From Isoetes taiwanensis (taxonomy: Eukaryota; Streptophyta; Lycopodiopsida; Isoetales; Isoetaceae), in contig JAJEKV010000011.1 in assembly GCA_021234155.1 (NCBI GenBank), positions 10,209,712 through 10,273,711 on the forward strand: a stretch of DNA of 64,000 bases. The letters run 5' to 3'. A model generated the notes under the pieces. It was not told the DNA's origin. It worked only from the letters and a program-made list of their open reading frames with translations, and searched no databases. A program made the position numbers and the translations under genes. Numbering within the stretch: position 1 is the stretch's first letter; each line of letters starts with the position of its first letter. Shown here one piece after another: positions 1 to 10,734 of this stretch.

Positions 1-710
1 ACTTTGTACACCGCCTTCTTCCTCTCGAACTCCTGATCCTTCTTGAGCTTGAAGATCCTCTCCCCCACCTTCTACTTCTTGGTCACCTTAGATGGCTTGA
101 GCCACCTAGGGTAGGGCAATCTAGCGTTGGGGTCTGAGGTCTCCCCTACTTCTCCTTTCGGCTCCTCTTCTTCGACCTCTTCTTTGACCTCTTCCTTGAC
201 CTCCTCCTCCTAGTCGGCTGTTCTCGGACGAGGCTCTTCAATATGGATGATCCCCCATAGTCTATCCTCCATGGGCTTTGTCCTCCTCTCCTTACGCCTC
301 TCCCTTCTTTTTCCCTCTTCCTTTTCTTCATCCCAATCCACCACCTTCTCCTCCCCCTTCCTCTTCCTCGAAGGCCCCTTCGTCTATTGTTGTTGCTGCT
401 GCTGCTGCTGTTGCTCTTCTTGGCGCTACTGCTGCTTCCCCTCGCTCTCGGAGAGCGCTCCCCAGACGACTGTCTCGTCTGTCTGCTGAGTCGCTTCGGA
501 CAAGCTTCTTGGGACTCGCTCGTCCATGCTATGGTAGGCCTCGTCAAGGTGCTGGGCTCTTCGCCCTCGCCAGGCTTCGGCCTTAAGTGCTCCGGGATCT
601 TCTTGCCACTTCCCGCAGTTAGCTCTACTATACTAGGCCTCTTCTTGGGGCTCCTAACCTTCCTCGGGGTGCACTGGTGTGCTCTATATCTTACGATTAG
701 AAAAACTCAT
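1..710 (-). pseudogene. Retroelement-like polyprotein relic, interrupted only by TAG codons
   Basis: One minus-strand frame starts at an ATG at 710-708 and runs to the window edge (236 codons). It has seven in-frame stops, all TAG, read as CTA on the plus strand at 684, 654, 633, 426, 384, 210 and 72. I found no in-frame TAA or TGA. The translation has a Gln run, then Lys/Arg- and Glu-rich stretches, then a less biased segment (LPYPRWLKPSK). I do not recognise a family; the basic/acidic low-complexity composition would suit a Gag-like protein of a mobile element. Several TAGs sit where Gln (CAG) would fit, for example just after the Gln run. No splice structure is visible. A shorter, continuously open frame on the same strand (547-146) is Arg/Ser-rich and looks like a shadow. 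The identity is uncertain; the frame itself is directly visible. Confidence 0.5.
387..414. repeat. CTG/TTG (Gln-coding on minus) trinucleotide repeat
   Basis: A short run of TTG and CTG triplets. On the minus strand it reads as about nine CAG/CAA glutamine codons inside the relic frame and is followed directly by a TAG at 386-384. Confidence 0.8.
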
Positions 711-1239
711 TAACTTAAGCTGGAGATCACTTTAGGGCTGGAGAGGGTTTAGAGTGAAATTAAGGAAAACAGGCTAAAATGGTGTTTAATGCAACCTTCT
801 ATTTGCTGATCGAACATCTTTGTCAAGTGAACTACTAACATTATTCCCTTGCATCTTTTCCATGTGCAAAGTCATTTCCAGGAGATTCTAGAATATTTTA
901 GAATCTACATGCGTGCACGACACTTGGCACAATCTCATCCACTGAAGTGGTATGATTGAAATCGTTGGACTAGATATATATACAAGAGCCTCATTCTCGT
1001 CGAACCATTCCAGTTCAATGCCAGTTGCGAGCCTTCTAGCTCAAGCCCTTGTATTCTTCTCTAATCTATCAAGTATTTCCAGTGTTTTAGCGTATTCTTC
1101 GCGCATTTCTCGTATATTTCTTCCATATTTTCGTTTGTTTTTATGTAGGTTTGTGACTGTTCGTACAAGAATCTCTTATCAATTCTTGTCTTCTCTGAGA
1201 ATAAGTATATTTTTGCTCATACTTGGTGATTTTATCTCT
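711..1239 (+). promoter_or_regulatory. Inter-element spacer, probable 5' leader or LTR of the Gag relic downstream
   Basis: This spacer separates two divergent relic ORFs. It contains a TATA-like stretch at about 974-981 (TATATATA) some 260 bp upstream of the Gag ATG at 1240. A TG-initiated stretch near 822 could be an LTR start, but no second LTR, PBS or TSD is visible, so the boundary is not supported. I see no coding potential. Confidence 0.3.
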
Positions 1240-2070
1240 ATGGAGGAGTTTTTGGCCTTATTACAACAAAACTAGCAGCTTGTTCAAGTATGTTAGCAGT
1301 TGCAGTTGGATAATAAAGAGTTGTGTGATCAGGTAGCTTCTCATGAATTAGCCTTTAGCTCCAGATTAAGGCCATCAGAGCCTAAGATTAGCTTGTCCAA
1401 AAAGTTTGACGGCAGTCGGTCCAAGCTTTGTGGTTTTTTGAATCAGATTCGGGTTGTGATTTAGTTCCATCCTCACAGATATCTTATAGCTCAGAAACAA
1501 GTCAGATTGATTAGTTCTCTCCTCACAGGGCCAGCTTTAAGTCGGTTTGTCGCTAGGTCTCCATTGACGCTAAGAACCCTTCTATTCTATTCTATTCTAT
1601 TCTATTCTATTCTATTCTATTCTATTCTATTCCATTCCTGGAGGGAGAAGCCCCAGAGTTGCCTGACTTTGTTGTTTTCATTATTGAGCTAGAGGCATGT
1701 TTTGGGGATACGGATCATCAGCGGACAACAGTTACGAAACTCAGCAATCTTAGGCACGACTCTTGCCAGCCATAGTTTATGCATTTGAATTTCCCTAAAT
1801 TGCAATTCATACTGTCTGGATGATACTGCTCTCCGTGATTGTTTTCGGAGAGGATTTCATGAGGATGTCAAGGATATATGTTAACCATATAGGATTCCAA
1901 CACGTTGGACGAAGCTATAAACTTTGCAACTCGTTGTGATAATCAGCTCTTTGAACGTAAGCAAGAAAGACCTAGTCAGGTCTTCCCAGTCTCACAAGCA
2001 CCTGGAGTTACGCCTGCCCTTGTTCCATTTGTAGAGTCCAGCAGGTCAGGGCCCGAGCCTTAATTCCATT
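1240..2070 (+). pseudogene. Ty3/gypsy Gag relic
   Basis: The frame from the ATG at 1240 gives a coiled Gln-rich start, then a run typical of Ty3/gypsy Gag: KKFDGSRSKL, GFLNQIR, HPHRY, LISSLLTGPALS. After a (TTCTA)n block the similarity resumes with ELEACFGDTD, DDTALRDCF, HEDVKDI and CDNQLFERKQER in shifted frames. The order matches the retrotransposon Gag domain. Before the microsatellite there are three in-frame stops, all TAG (1273, 1294, 1462). A further TAG follows at the CQP/FMH junction, after which the frame breaks repeatedly. No protease or reverse transcriptase follows, so this is a 5' fragment of a dead element. The Gag assignment is firm from pattern memory; clade and origin are not determined. 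Confidence 0.7.
1553..1633 (+). repeat. (TTCTA)n tract preceded by a LINE-3'-end-like sequence
   Basis: About eleven copies of the pentamer TTCTA at 1580-1633 interrupt the Gag relic. The bases just before it (GGTCTCCATTGACGCTAAGA) closely match the terminal sequence of the LINE family at 18.8 and 30.9 kb (GGTCTCCGTGGACGATAAGA), which also ends in TTCTA repeats. This is probably a tail-only, strongly 5'-truncated LINE insertion. Confidence 0.55.
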
Positions 2071-3975
2071 AAGATTCATGTCCATGCACAAAGACATCCT
2101 TTTAGTGTCTTCTATACTTTGGCAACTTTCAATCAAGGTTAGCTCCTTGATGAAGTCCACTATTCTAGCTTTCAATCAAGGTTAGAACCTTGATAATTCC
2201 ATTATTCTAGCTCATCTGCCTTGCAGAATAGAAAATCAGCCAAAGTTGAGATATAATGACATCAACTTCAAATACATTTACATGATCATTTGCCACGCCT
2301 CCTCCGAGACTGTCATCTCTACATGTACTGAAAAATCAAAGACTTCACTTTTTCGATATATCTTTTACTGCTCTGCTATTTTTAGTGGGCAAATTAGCAC
2401 TGTGCATAACTCATTTCCTCCAATAACCTTCAAACGCCATGGTTTTTTTTATAGGAAAAAATGCCAAAATACCTTTATATTTTGGAATTTCACCAGATAT
2501 CCCTGAATTTTAATAATTTTCCAAAATGCCCCTGTTCAACATAAGTATTTGTATATTTGGAAATTATTCAAATGCCTTTAAGACTTACGTTAATTCCCCA
2601 AATTCCCGGATGTTTTTTTTTATTATTTTTTTAAATGCCCTTGAGATCCATGACGTGACACTTTTTCAAATTTAAAATGTTTCAAAATTTACTAAATATC
2701 CTTAAGATTTAACAAAATAATTCGAATGCCCTTCAAGAAGCAAGCAATCAAGAAGTAAGGAATTTAGATACTTTATTAATTTTGTCTGACCATAAAAAAA
2801 AAATGTTATAACTTAGTGAGAGCAAATCCCTTAGAAAAAGTCGATGGAGCAGATTGTTGAGAGCACACTGATGCAGATTTCTGAGAGTTCAGAGGATAAT
2901 TTGGTGCCTTCCTTTGAGGAACTGTAGATATAGGTAGGCGATAACCAAAAAAGACACCATCAATATTTGTTGGAGAAAGTCAGACGGATATATGCTGACG
3001 AAGGGCATTTCAAAAGATTATCAAGATTTGCGAGTACGAAATTTGCGCAAAACATAAAGTATTTTGCAGTTTTTCCCTCTATTATATTAGATGGTCTAAT
3101 TACTTGCTATGACTTAAAAACCTCTTGTTTTCAATTTGTATCCAAAAGAAGGATTGCAACAATACCTTGGCGCATTAGAGCCATTTAGTGAAGGTGTAAA
3201 ATTACACATGCCTTTTATAGTACTTTTGTGAAATTGGAATGTTGCCTTTATAAGGAGAATCTTTGTTGTGTATATTGTCAAGCGTAGATCCTTGTTTAAT
3301 AGGGGATTACCATGTAAAGCTTTGGAGGATAGTTGGAAGTCCAGTTGGTACCATACATTGATGAAATGTTAAGGCATTGAAATCTCTCTCATACAAGACT
3401 TGCCACAAACCGTGGAAAGGGATGGGTTAATAAGGTAACTAGAAAAATATAAATAAATGCACAAGATAAGATGGATTCTTATGGACAAGCGATAAAGCCT
3501 AAGCCCATGGTTACATACGTACCACAACAGTAACTTGTCTATAAAATTTGTCAATGAAGATACATCACCTAAAGTCTAAATTTGATGTAGTCATTCATGG
3601 AATCGAAGTGGTCAATCGGATCCCTCGACCACAACAAGTGTGTGCTAATATAGAGATGAGTACCACTTCATATTACAATGGTCAAGCAATTTCAAAAGGT
3701 TATACATCGTGATTATTTATATGTCTTATATAAAATGAAATGCTTGTGGGCAAAGTGCAAGGCGAGGGCCGCAGAGGTGGCAAATCCACTACCAAGCCTT
3801 GCATCAAGACCCTATATGGAAACCCACAAGGGCATTTTATATAAAATATGAAATATAAAATGGACGAGGGATTTTTTTAGAGGTTTTTTTTTGTTTACGT
3901 TGGCAAAGAGGGTTAAATACCAAACAAAGTTAAGAGTTTATAAATTTGCACCTCACAATTTAGAATGATTAAACA
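2071..3975. other. AT-rich intergenic tract with repeated 'aaatgcccct' phrases
   Basis: No supportable gene. At 2100-2200 a short direct repeat (TTTCAATCAAGGTTAG) occurs twice. From 2455 to 2760 the sequence repeatedly uses degenerate phrases such as AAAATGCCCCT, AAATGCCTTTAAGA and AAATGCCCTTGAGA separated by A/T-rich spacers. This resembles an old decayed repeat also seen near 9.96, 24.5 and 26.2 kb. The small ORFs here have no family resemblance. Confidence 0.5.
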
Positions 3976-4003
3976 CTAGTTATGGTGCCCGGCGTTGCCG
4001 GGC
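3976..4003 (-). mobile_element. Helitron 3' terminus (hairpin plus CTAG)
   Basis: On the minus strand a 7-bp perfect GC hairpin (GCCCGGC, AAC loop, GCCGGGC) is followed by seven bases, then CTAG and a flanking T. This is the classic Helitron 3' end: short hairpin, 6-12 nt, CTRR, insertion before T. The element would extend toward higher coordinates. I could not identify its TC 5' end, so only the terminus is claimed. There is no Rep/helicase coding sequence nearby, so it would be non-autonomous. Confidence 0.55.
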
Positions 4004-5096
4004 TTAGTAACAATCCTATAGCCAACCATTGTTTCTTAGGTACATAAAATACTTTATTTGTGGAAAGAGACGATATTAGATAAGAAATTGAGCCCTGGAA
4101 TGGACCAAGTTAAACAATAAATAAATCACACAGCAATGTCATAAAACAGCGAAGAGTCATAAAACAACCACTCCATTGTGTAGGCACTTACCTTTGAGTA
4201 ATATAAAAGGTAAAGATGTTCTTAACCCTAGAGCAAGCCTAATGGGGCACTTATATTTTAGAGCAAAGGTTTCGTTATAAAAATGTTAGTGACTACACTT
4301 GCAAATACATTGATGCCACTTTTCATTACGATTTGGAGAAACAACATTCACATGAAATGGGAAAATCCATTAAGCCAAGCTATTAGAAGCCCAAGTAATC
4401 ACAAAGGCCTAAAAAATTTCACATTTGTGTTTTTACCATTCCAACCTTCAAAAGCATAATTTGGATGCTAACACTTGCACTTGTAATTGTGTTTCTTTTA
4501 GGTGTCAAGTGATAGGCTTGTTTGTTTAGTAGTAAATATATATTTTATGTTTTTGGACCCTTTTCCAATAGAAGTGTTAGAAGCTTTGTATTTCTACATC
4601 ACTTCTATATGGGGTAGTTTTCTATAGACATGGTAGGGATATCCACATAATTGTAAAGTGTCAATTTGATAATTATGAGATTCAGTTCTTATGTGCCACC
4701 TTCATAATAATGATGTGTGAACGCCAAGTTCTGCAGTGGGCTTTATTTAATTAGTTAATTTGTTTGTTCGTTGTAAAAAACGACAATGTTTTTGGTCTAG
4801 AATTCTTGACATTTCACCCGTCTAGCTCTTTGTTTAACTCTTTGTTGCATGTGAACACATCAACCAAATACCAACAAAATGATTTATATAAACTTGTTTG
4901 ACACTGAAATACCAAAATTTATAGATAAGTATAGCGTCCACCTTAGTGTATTTGATACAACCTTCAACAAAACTCGTTGTTATACACATTATTAACCACA
5001 TTGAACAAAACTGTGTCTAATATGCAAAATGCAAACTCCTGGAAATGCGATGTCGGTTTTTGTTGACGAAAACTACAAAAGCAACATGTTTTCACT
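4004..5096. other. AT-rich non-coding tract
   Basis: No gene or conserved motif identified. If the Helitron end at 3976 is real, part of this tract is probably its body. Confidence 0.5.
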
Positions 5097-5293
5097 ATAA
5101 ACATCTGCAAATCAGAAATAACAAAGGCCTTAGCATTGAAAAAGTAAAGATGGGGCAAAGATACTGTCAAAATCCTGAACAGAAGTGCCATAAACATCTG
5201 CAAACCAGAAATAACAAAGGCCTTAGAAAAGTACAGCATTGAAGAAATAAAAATGGGGCAAAGATAATGTCAAAATCTTGAACAAAAGTGCCA
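5097..5293. repeat. Two-copy tandem repeat of about 93-104 bp
   Basis: The unit starting ATAAACATCTGCAA at 5097 is repeated at 5190. Both units contain AGAAATAACAAAGGCCTTAG and a shared block from ATGGGGCAAAGATA to AAGTGCCA. The second copy carries an extra ~11 bp. The small ORFs crossing it are repeat-driven. Confidence 0.8.
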
Positions 5294-7738
5294 GTAAAGA
5301 AAATGATGTACAACATCTGTACAAATGTGTGGCGTTGCAGCAGAGAAATAACAATTATTCCTTAGCACAACATATTGCTTATCTGGCAATTGTTTCTTAT
5401 CGAAACGATATTACACTTTAACTGCCCATTTTTGATGGTAGGAACAAATGATGTAATGTATCATAACTCATACCAGGTGCTTCTTTGGGCTGAATAATGG
5501 TCTCCCTCTCCCTTGTAGCAATATTATATAGAAAGCTGGAATATAAGATAAAACAGGTAGAGAGATTTTAGTGGGTCTACACTGCAAATATAAGATAAAA
5601 CAAATGGAGAAATTTGAAAATTCTGTATTTGCATGTGTGCAATAGCGAACTCTTTGGAATATGAAGCTCAATCTCAATCTACTTATTTTTAGTTGTCTGT
5701 GGGCACATGTATGCTATCCCATAAACAATCTAATGCATTGTCCAAATGCAGCACTTTGCCATGGAGAAGCAAACAGTCATTAGGCACTGCACTGCTTCCT
5801 GCCCCAAGATTTCTAGTTAGTCATGATAGGTATTTTACTCAGATCTATGTAATCTCAATCTGATACCAAGAAAATTATTAAGACGATATCCCTTGGCACA
5901 ATAATAATACATTGGCACAATTGTATATATAGAGTTAGATTTGGATGCGAAAGAGTCTTCTGCTTACAAACAGGGCCGATTTCAGAAGAGACACTGAAAA
6001 GACCTGGAAAACTTGTTCCTGTTTACACAGAAGCAGGGATAACCTATTATTGCTGAATGAGGCTGGTACCTTCGATTTTATAACAGTCAAGAAATAATGG
6101 AAGGCAGAGGAGGAGAATTTGCATAGTAATTTGCAACAAAAGCATAGGGATTAACACAGTAATTTGCATATGCATTAAGTTGAAAACACAGAGTCAGAGG
6201 ATAATCAAATCAAGCACTTCTTTAATGTCATTTGGGTTCGTTGCTCTCCTCAGCAAAGCATGTCATTTCGCTGTATAAGAAAGATAGCTATCTGCCGAGT
6301 AACAGCAACCAATTAGCAATTAGAATATAAGATAAGTCTTCTACGTCAATTTAGATAACTGCTTTCTAGTCATCAATTTAGATACTGGTTTTGTTAGTCA
6401 TAGAAAATGCACCCTAAACCCAGAAAGAAGGAAAAGTTTTTACCTCCCTTTTGCTTTGCTTCATGACTCCTCCGCTGACTGAAATTCTGTGTTGGAATGC
6501 CATAGATGGTTAATCGAATTTGCAGATAGCTCAAAGCAGATCAATCTGCTCCAACACATTTAACTACTTATTCTAGGAAAATGCCTACCATATAGCATAT
6601 TAGCACAGCGAAATATTTATCAAATCTTCTGTGGCCCATTCCAGACTGCTTACAGCAAATCGAAATGCCCTGCAAATCACCTCCAAAACACAGCCCAAGG
6701 CTCAAAAATCAAAGTTCCTAAGCAGTAGTATGCATTTCATGACTGCCGATTTTGTTAGCATCCTTACCATTTCTCTAATAAAACAAAGCAGCTCAAAGCC
6801 ATGCATAATTCGACTACATTGGCCATGCCAAATCTGGCTATTTTAGCCATGCCGTATCCTGATGCATAGTTAAACCCAAAGGAATGTCAGCAAAAATATT
6901 TACCTAGCATAAACCACTGCTTCGGGAAGGCAGACATTGGCTCATGTTTCTTCAAAATCCCATCCGGGTAAGAGGTCTGCACCTTTGCTTGCAGAGAACA
7001 GTTAACGAATGGATCCAAATTTCTTACCTCAAGCAACTTAGCTATCTGGGCGCCAGAATCCTCTCAATGTTCCTCCATTCCGGTGCCAAATTCCTTCAAT
7101 AAGAATGGAGCAAGACCCAAGAGCACCCAGACCTGCTTTAGGTTCACACTGGAGATGCTGTGCGGGAAGAGGGCACCGAAGAAGAGCAAAAAATGTGCAT
7201 TGAAAAGGAGCTGCACCATAGCAGAGTTGGAGAAAAATGAAGAAAATGTTTGACGTCGCCATAGCTGAAGATGCATCTGTCCAATCACAAAACTTGGTCA
7301 TCTTCTTCTAATAAGCCAAAACCCTTTCAACCAAATACTTCGATTTGAAAACCTTTACGACTGCTTCAGAAATTTGTGATTTGCCTGAACCATCTCCATT
7401 TTAAACCTAATAAAAGAAATCATAGAAGGAGGCGGCCATGATCTTCGGGCTATTTCTTCTACTCCAAAATATAGGCAACAACGGAGCCTCCTATGCTTGT
7501 TGAACTATGCCTTCTCAGAGTCTTGCATGCATAGCATGCAACCCAAGCCATGAGGGAAAGACCTAAGGATTTGCATGCAACCAAGGAGCACCTAGATTTT
7601 GCAGCTCACAGACCGGATTGGTATAGTAGGCTTGCTTACCTAAAACGGGACCAAAACGTGGCTCTCATGCCATGCCCATCCGACCAAAAATTGGGGACGG
7701 ATAGCTTGAGAGCCCTCCATAGTTCAATTTCGAAATCA
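5294..7738. other. Intergenic tract without a recognisable gene
   Basis: AT-rich sequence with only short ORFs and no family resemblance. A primer-site-like string (TGGTATCAG on the minus strand, 5860-5868) hints at an old LTR element, but no LTR pair could be found. Confidence 0.45.
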
Positions 7739-7870
7739 TGAAAAGCCACAGCCCGATTTTTGGAATGCTGAAAAATTTTTCCGTCCGGCAAAAACCCCAT
7801 AACCTTAGAAAACTAACCTTAAAAAAAAATCTAAAAAGTTTTCCACTTGATGGAAAAACCGAATTTAAAC
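7739..7870 (-). repeat. Dispersed repeat, inverted relative of 61205-61325
   Basis: Read on the minus strand this block matches the plus strand at 61205-61325: a gapped stretch around AAACTTTTTAGATTTTTTT, then TTTTC-TA-GGTT-TGGGG, then an AAAAATCGGG motif. It is old and diverged. The element type is unknown. Confidence 0.45.
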
Positions 7871-7982
7871 AATAGGATTTCATGAGACGTAGTGCACACT
7901 TTGCATAAGAATTAATATGAAGATAACATTAACATATGGAAATAATTTCAAAGAGATGTGTTATGAAGGATTAATCAGGACA

Positions 7983-8953
7983 TCATCGAAGGATTAAGCA
8001 CAAGACATCATCTGTGATCACATGTTGGATCATGTCTAAATGCAATCTAGGATCATGTTTCAATATCTTGGCTAGAACATACATAAAATGTTTGCAAGGT
8101 GTATATTGTTGTTTTGTTGTTCTATCTAAGAAATCTTCACATGTGCACTCTGGATATTTGCAGATTCTTTTGTAGGTTTCATGGTCCTCTAATACAGTGT
8201 CAACATCTAATTGAGGCGTGATGACTTTCATTGATAGCAGTTGACATTCAAACTGTAGAGCTTGTTCAAGTCTGACTTCTGCTTCCTTCCCCAATTTTGT
8301 TCTTTTATTCATACGTTTTCCAAACCACACCGTAACTGACATAGTGTTATCGCCGTGGTAGAGTCATTTTGCATGGATTGATCCATCTAAGTTGAGTAGT
8401 TCCCCCTCTCTAATACTCCCAACTCTTCACTGCTTAGTTTGACCCCAGTACTGACTGGCCATTCAACTGGTCTAGCTGACACATGTTCAGGACAAAATCA
8501 AAACTTCTGTATGACCTCCATTCCATTTGCTATCCTTGCCCCTGTAAAACATGGTGCTGCTATTCATCTGGTAATGATCTTATTATTGATAAAGGAGTTG
8601 CACTTCCTGCCATTTGGTTCTAATTTTCCCTGACACTTCACTCTGCTACCTGGCCCAATTCTTCTAATAGCCCACTCTTCTTGAGGAACATCAAACTCAT
8701 GGACAATATAGGTAGCTTCATCAAATACTATGTTACGTCTTATTGATGCATCAACTCTAATTCTAGACCAAGTGTGAGCCCTCTTATCTAGTCGATGGCT
8801 ACCTGATCCCTTGTCCCTATTGTACACTGAACTATCTTTAGTCCGCTTAAGAACTATATAATTATTCCCTCCAGAACCTGAATTTGTGGCACGAATTCCA
8901 CTATGCAAGAGAGTTGAATTAACTGCATTGACACAAACTAAAGGACTTACCAT
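7983..8953 (-). pseudogene. SWIM-type zinc-finger protein relic
   Basis: Two minus-strand open segments (8953-8564 and 8342-7983) flank a stretch that reads as protein in shifting frames. The downstream segment contains a SWIM-type zinc-finger pattern: CTCEDF, then about 12 residues on PCKHFMYVLAKIL, i.e. C-x-C...C-x-H. It begins MSVTVWFGKRM. The upstream segment is a hydrophilic 129-residue stretch ending in CQGKLEPNGRKCNSF. The linking region has at least two stops (TGA near 8500, TAG near 8390) and no convincing intron that removes them, so I call it a broken gene. SWIM domains occur in MULE transposases, FAR1/FHY3 relatives and ubiquitin-pathway proteins; nothing here decides among these. 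There is no transposase core. Confidence 0.5.
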
Positions 8954-9208
8954 GCTGCTAGTGGGAGTGCTTATTCTACGAAACTAGAAATTACAGATGC
9001 AGACGTCGCTCAGGATCGGCTCTGGGATGCGCTTTTTTTTTGTTTCTATGCATGATTTCAGAATGAAAAGATAAGAACGCATGCCCCTTTCTTCTTTCGG
9101 CAGGGGCGGCCTTCCTGGCAGGAGTTCCAGCTGAAGCTAAAGAAGGAAGCATAGGGCTATTGCTGATAATACAGGGCCGCCTTTGTTGACTCAGAGTATA
9201 AGCAGTAA
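8954..9208. other. Spacer, no feature seen
   Basis: Non-coding spacer between two relics; nothing recognisable. Confidence 0.4.
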
Positions 9209-9418
9209 TTGGCGTTGATAAGATTGAGTAAAAATCTGGCAAGGACAGTAGGGCATTGTTTCGATATCAATGCTGATGGATTTGCTGCTGCCATTTGCCT
9301 TCGTGACAATTTAGGAAGTCTGGCTTTGTTTACGTTTAGCTGCTTCTCTGCACATAGTAAGCCTCTCGTTCTATCTGAAAGCCTAAGCAGCACAGGCAAG
9401 TTTCGCAAGCAATGTTGA
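9209..9418 (+). pseudogene. Possible LINE RNase H-like fragment
   Basis: A 69-codon ORF contains FDINADGFAAAICLRDNLGS followed by a Ser/Phe-rich stretch and LVLSESLS. This layout (an Asp-containing beta strand, then GFA..xRD..G) is like the RNase H domain at the end of plant non-LTR element ORFs. Only the first catalytic Asp neighbourhood is seen, with no flanking reverse transcriptase. A weak assignment. Confidence 0.35.
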
Positions 9419-10691
9419 TTCTTGCTTCCATTGGCGAGGAGTCCCAGCAGGTTGAGTGAAATGGCCGGCTTCTATGGTGACTAGATAGGGCTTTCCGCCC
9501 ATAAGATGAGGACAGAAGCACGGCTTTGTAAATGGAAGCCTGTTAAGAAATGAAGACTTTGCCTTGCAGCCCATGGGAAGCTCCGGCCTGTGTTGAAACA
9601 GAGGAGAATTAGTGCTAGAGTCTTCCAATCCTTCAGAGTTGGAGGATTTTTTTTTATCCAGATGCAGTTTGGGCACTTCGACATTTTGTTTAGGCTTCGA
9701 TTAAATTTGTGCTTTTTTCTCTTTAGCTTTTTTTTTTCCGGTTCCAACCATATGTTCGGTTTGGACCATTGGAAGTGGTAGGCAAATTCTTGACGGAAAA
9801 TTTAATGGCCTTTGATTTGGCATAAAACACGGAATATTCCAGAGATCAATGGTCAGAAATCAAAGATGCAAAAAAACCCCATAAGGAAAGAAAAATAACG
9901 AAAAAGTATAAATAGCGCTTTGCAAAAAAAGATGCCAGGTATTATGTTGGAGAAGGGCATTCCATAAAACGTGAATAACTAGAGGGCATTTGGTGAAGCT
10001 TAAAATTTGAGGGATATACGTTGATGAAGGACTATTTCAAAACGTAAATGCAACTAGAGCTGCGTTCTGCCTTATCCGCCATTAGCACTGCGCCACATGG
10101 CCCCGTTTCTTTTCCTGAATTTCTACCAGGTCAACTGCAACGGCCCCTCCTACCGAGTTCTTGAAGTTACTTTGCATTCTGGAGGTTTTACATTACATTC
10201 CGACCATCTATATCTCATTCCGAAGCTTTTACCTTTGATTCTGAAGCTTTTACCCCTGATTTTGGAGCTCCAAGAAATTCTTACTGCTCGTAGAATGCAA
10301 TCCAAGTTGCATCCATATTAAGGGAATTCCAATCCAGGTTGCACACCTGGATTATAATTTTCTTAGATGGTTTCCATGAGCATAATTTTGCTCTTGACTT
10401 CCAAGTCAGGGCGGTGTTTTTTTGGTTCCCATGCAACTTTAGACCCGACCTTGCTGCCTGTGTGGCCCAGAAATCGCCCTGGTCTTTCAGAAGGGGGGAG
10501 GACCCTTCTGGCCTCCCAAACTAGGTTGATGCATGTAATCCCTCTTCCTCAGATTGCAACAAGCCGTCCAGGACACTGGTCCAAGCAAGGCTGCTCGCAG
10601 GCAATCCGATGGTGCCAGTGAAAACTACCCTGGTCGAGAAGGAGCACATAGAAACGACACACAAAAAACAGCTTGACTTGGGCACATGTGA
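9419..10691. other. Intergenic tract
   Basis: No gene identified. Poly-T runs near 9650 and 9730. Degenerate 'gggcatt' phrases at 9955-10040 resemble those at 2.5, 24.5 and 26.2 kb. At 10200-10270 the phrase GAAGCTTTTACC is repeated. The short ORFs are unconvincing. Confidence 0.45.
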
Positions 10692-10734
10692 GGGTGCCTT
10701 TTTTGGCTCCCGATTTTGGGGTCTCGCGCGGAGC

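Noticed and set aside
146-547. Continuous Arg/Ser-rich ORF on the minus strand
   Set aside because: It is a shadow of another minus-strand frame whose text is richer and starts at an ATG at 710. The Arg-rich composition comes from reading Glu/Lys codons out of frame.
1-710. Alternative genetic code (TAG read as Gln)
   Set aside because: The host genes here terminate normally with TAG (PGAP3 ends in TAG), so reassignment is not supported; decay of CAG sites explains the pattern.
5860-5868. tRNA-Met primer-site-like string on the minus strand
   Set aside because: Only nine bases match well, the adjoining sequence does not end in CA, and no LTR pair or Gag was found.
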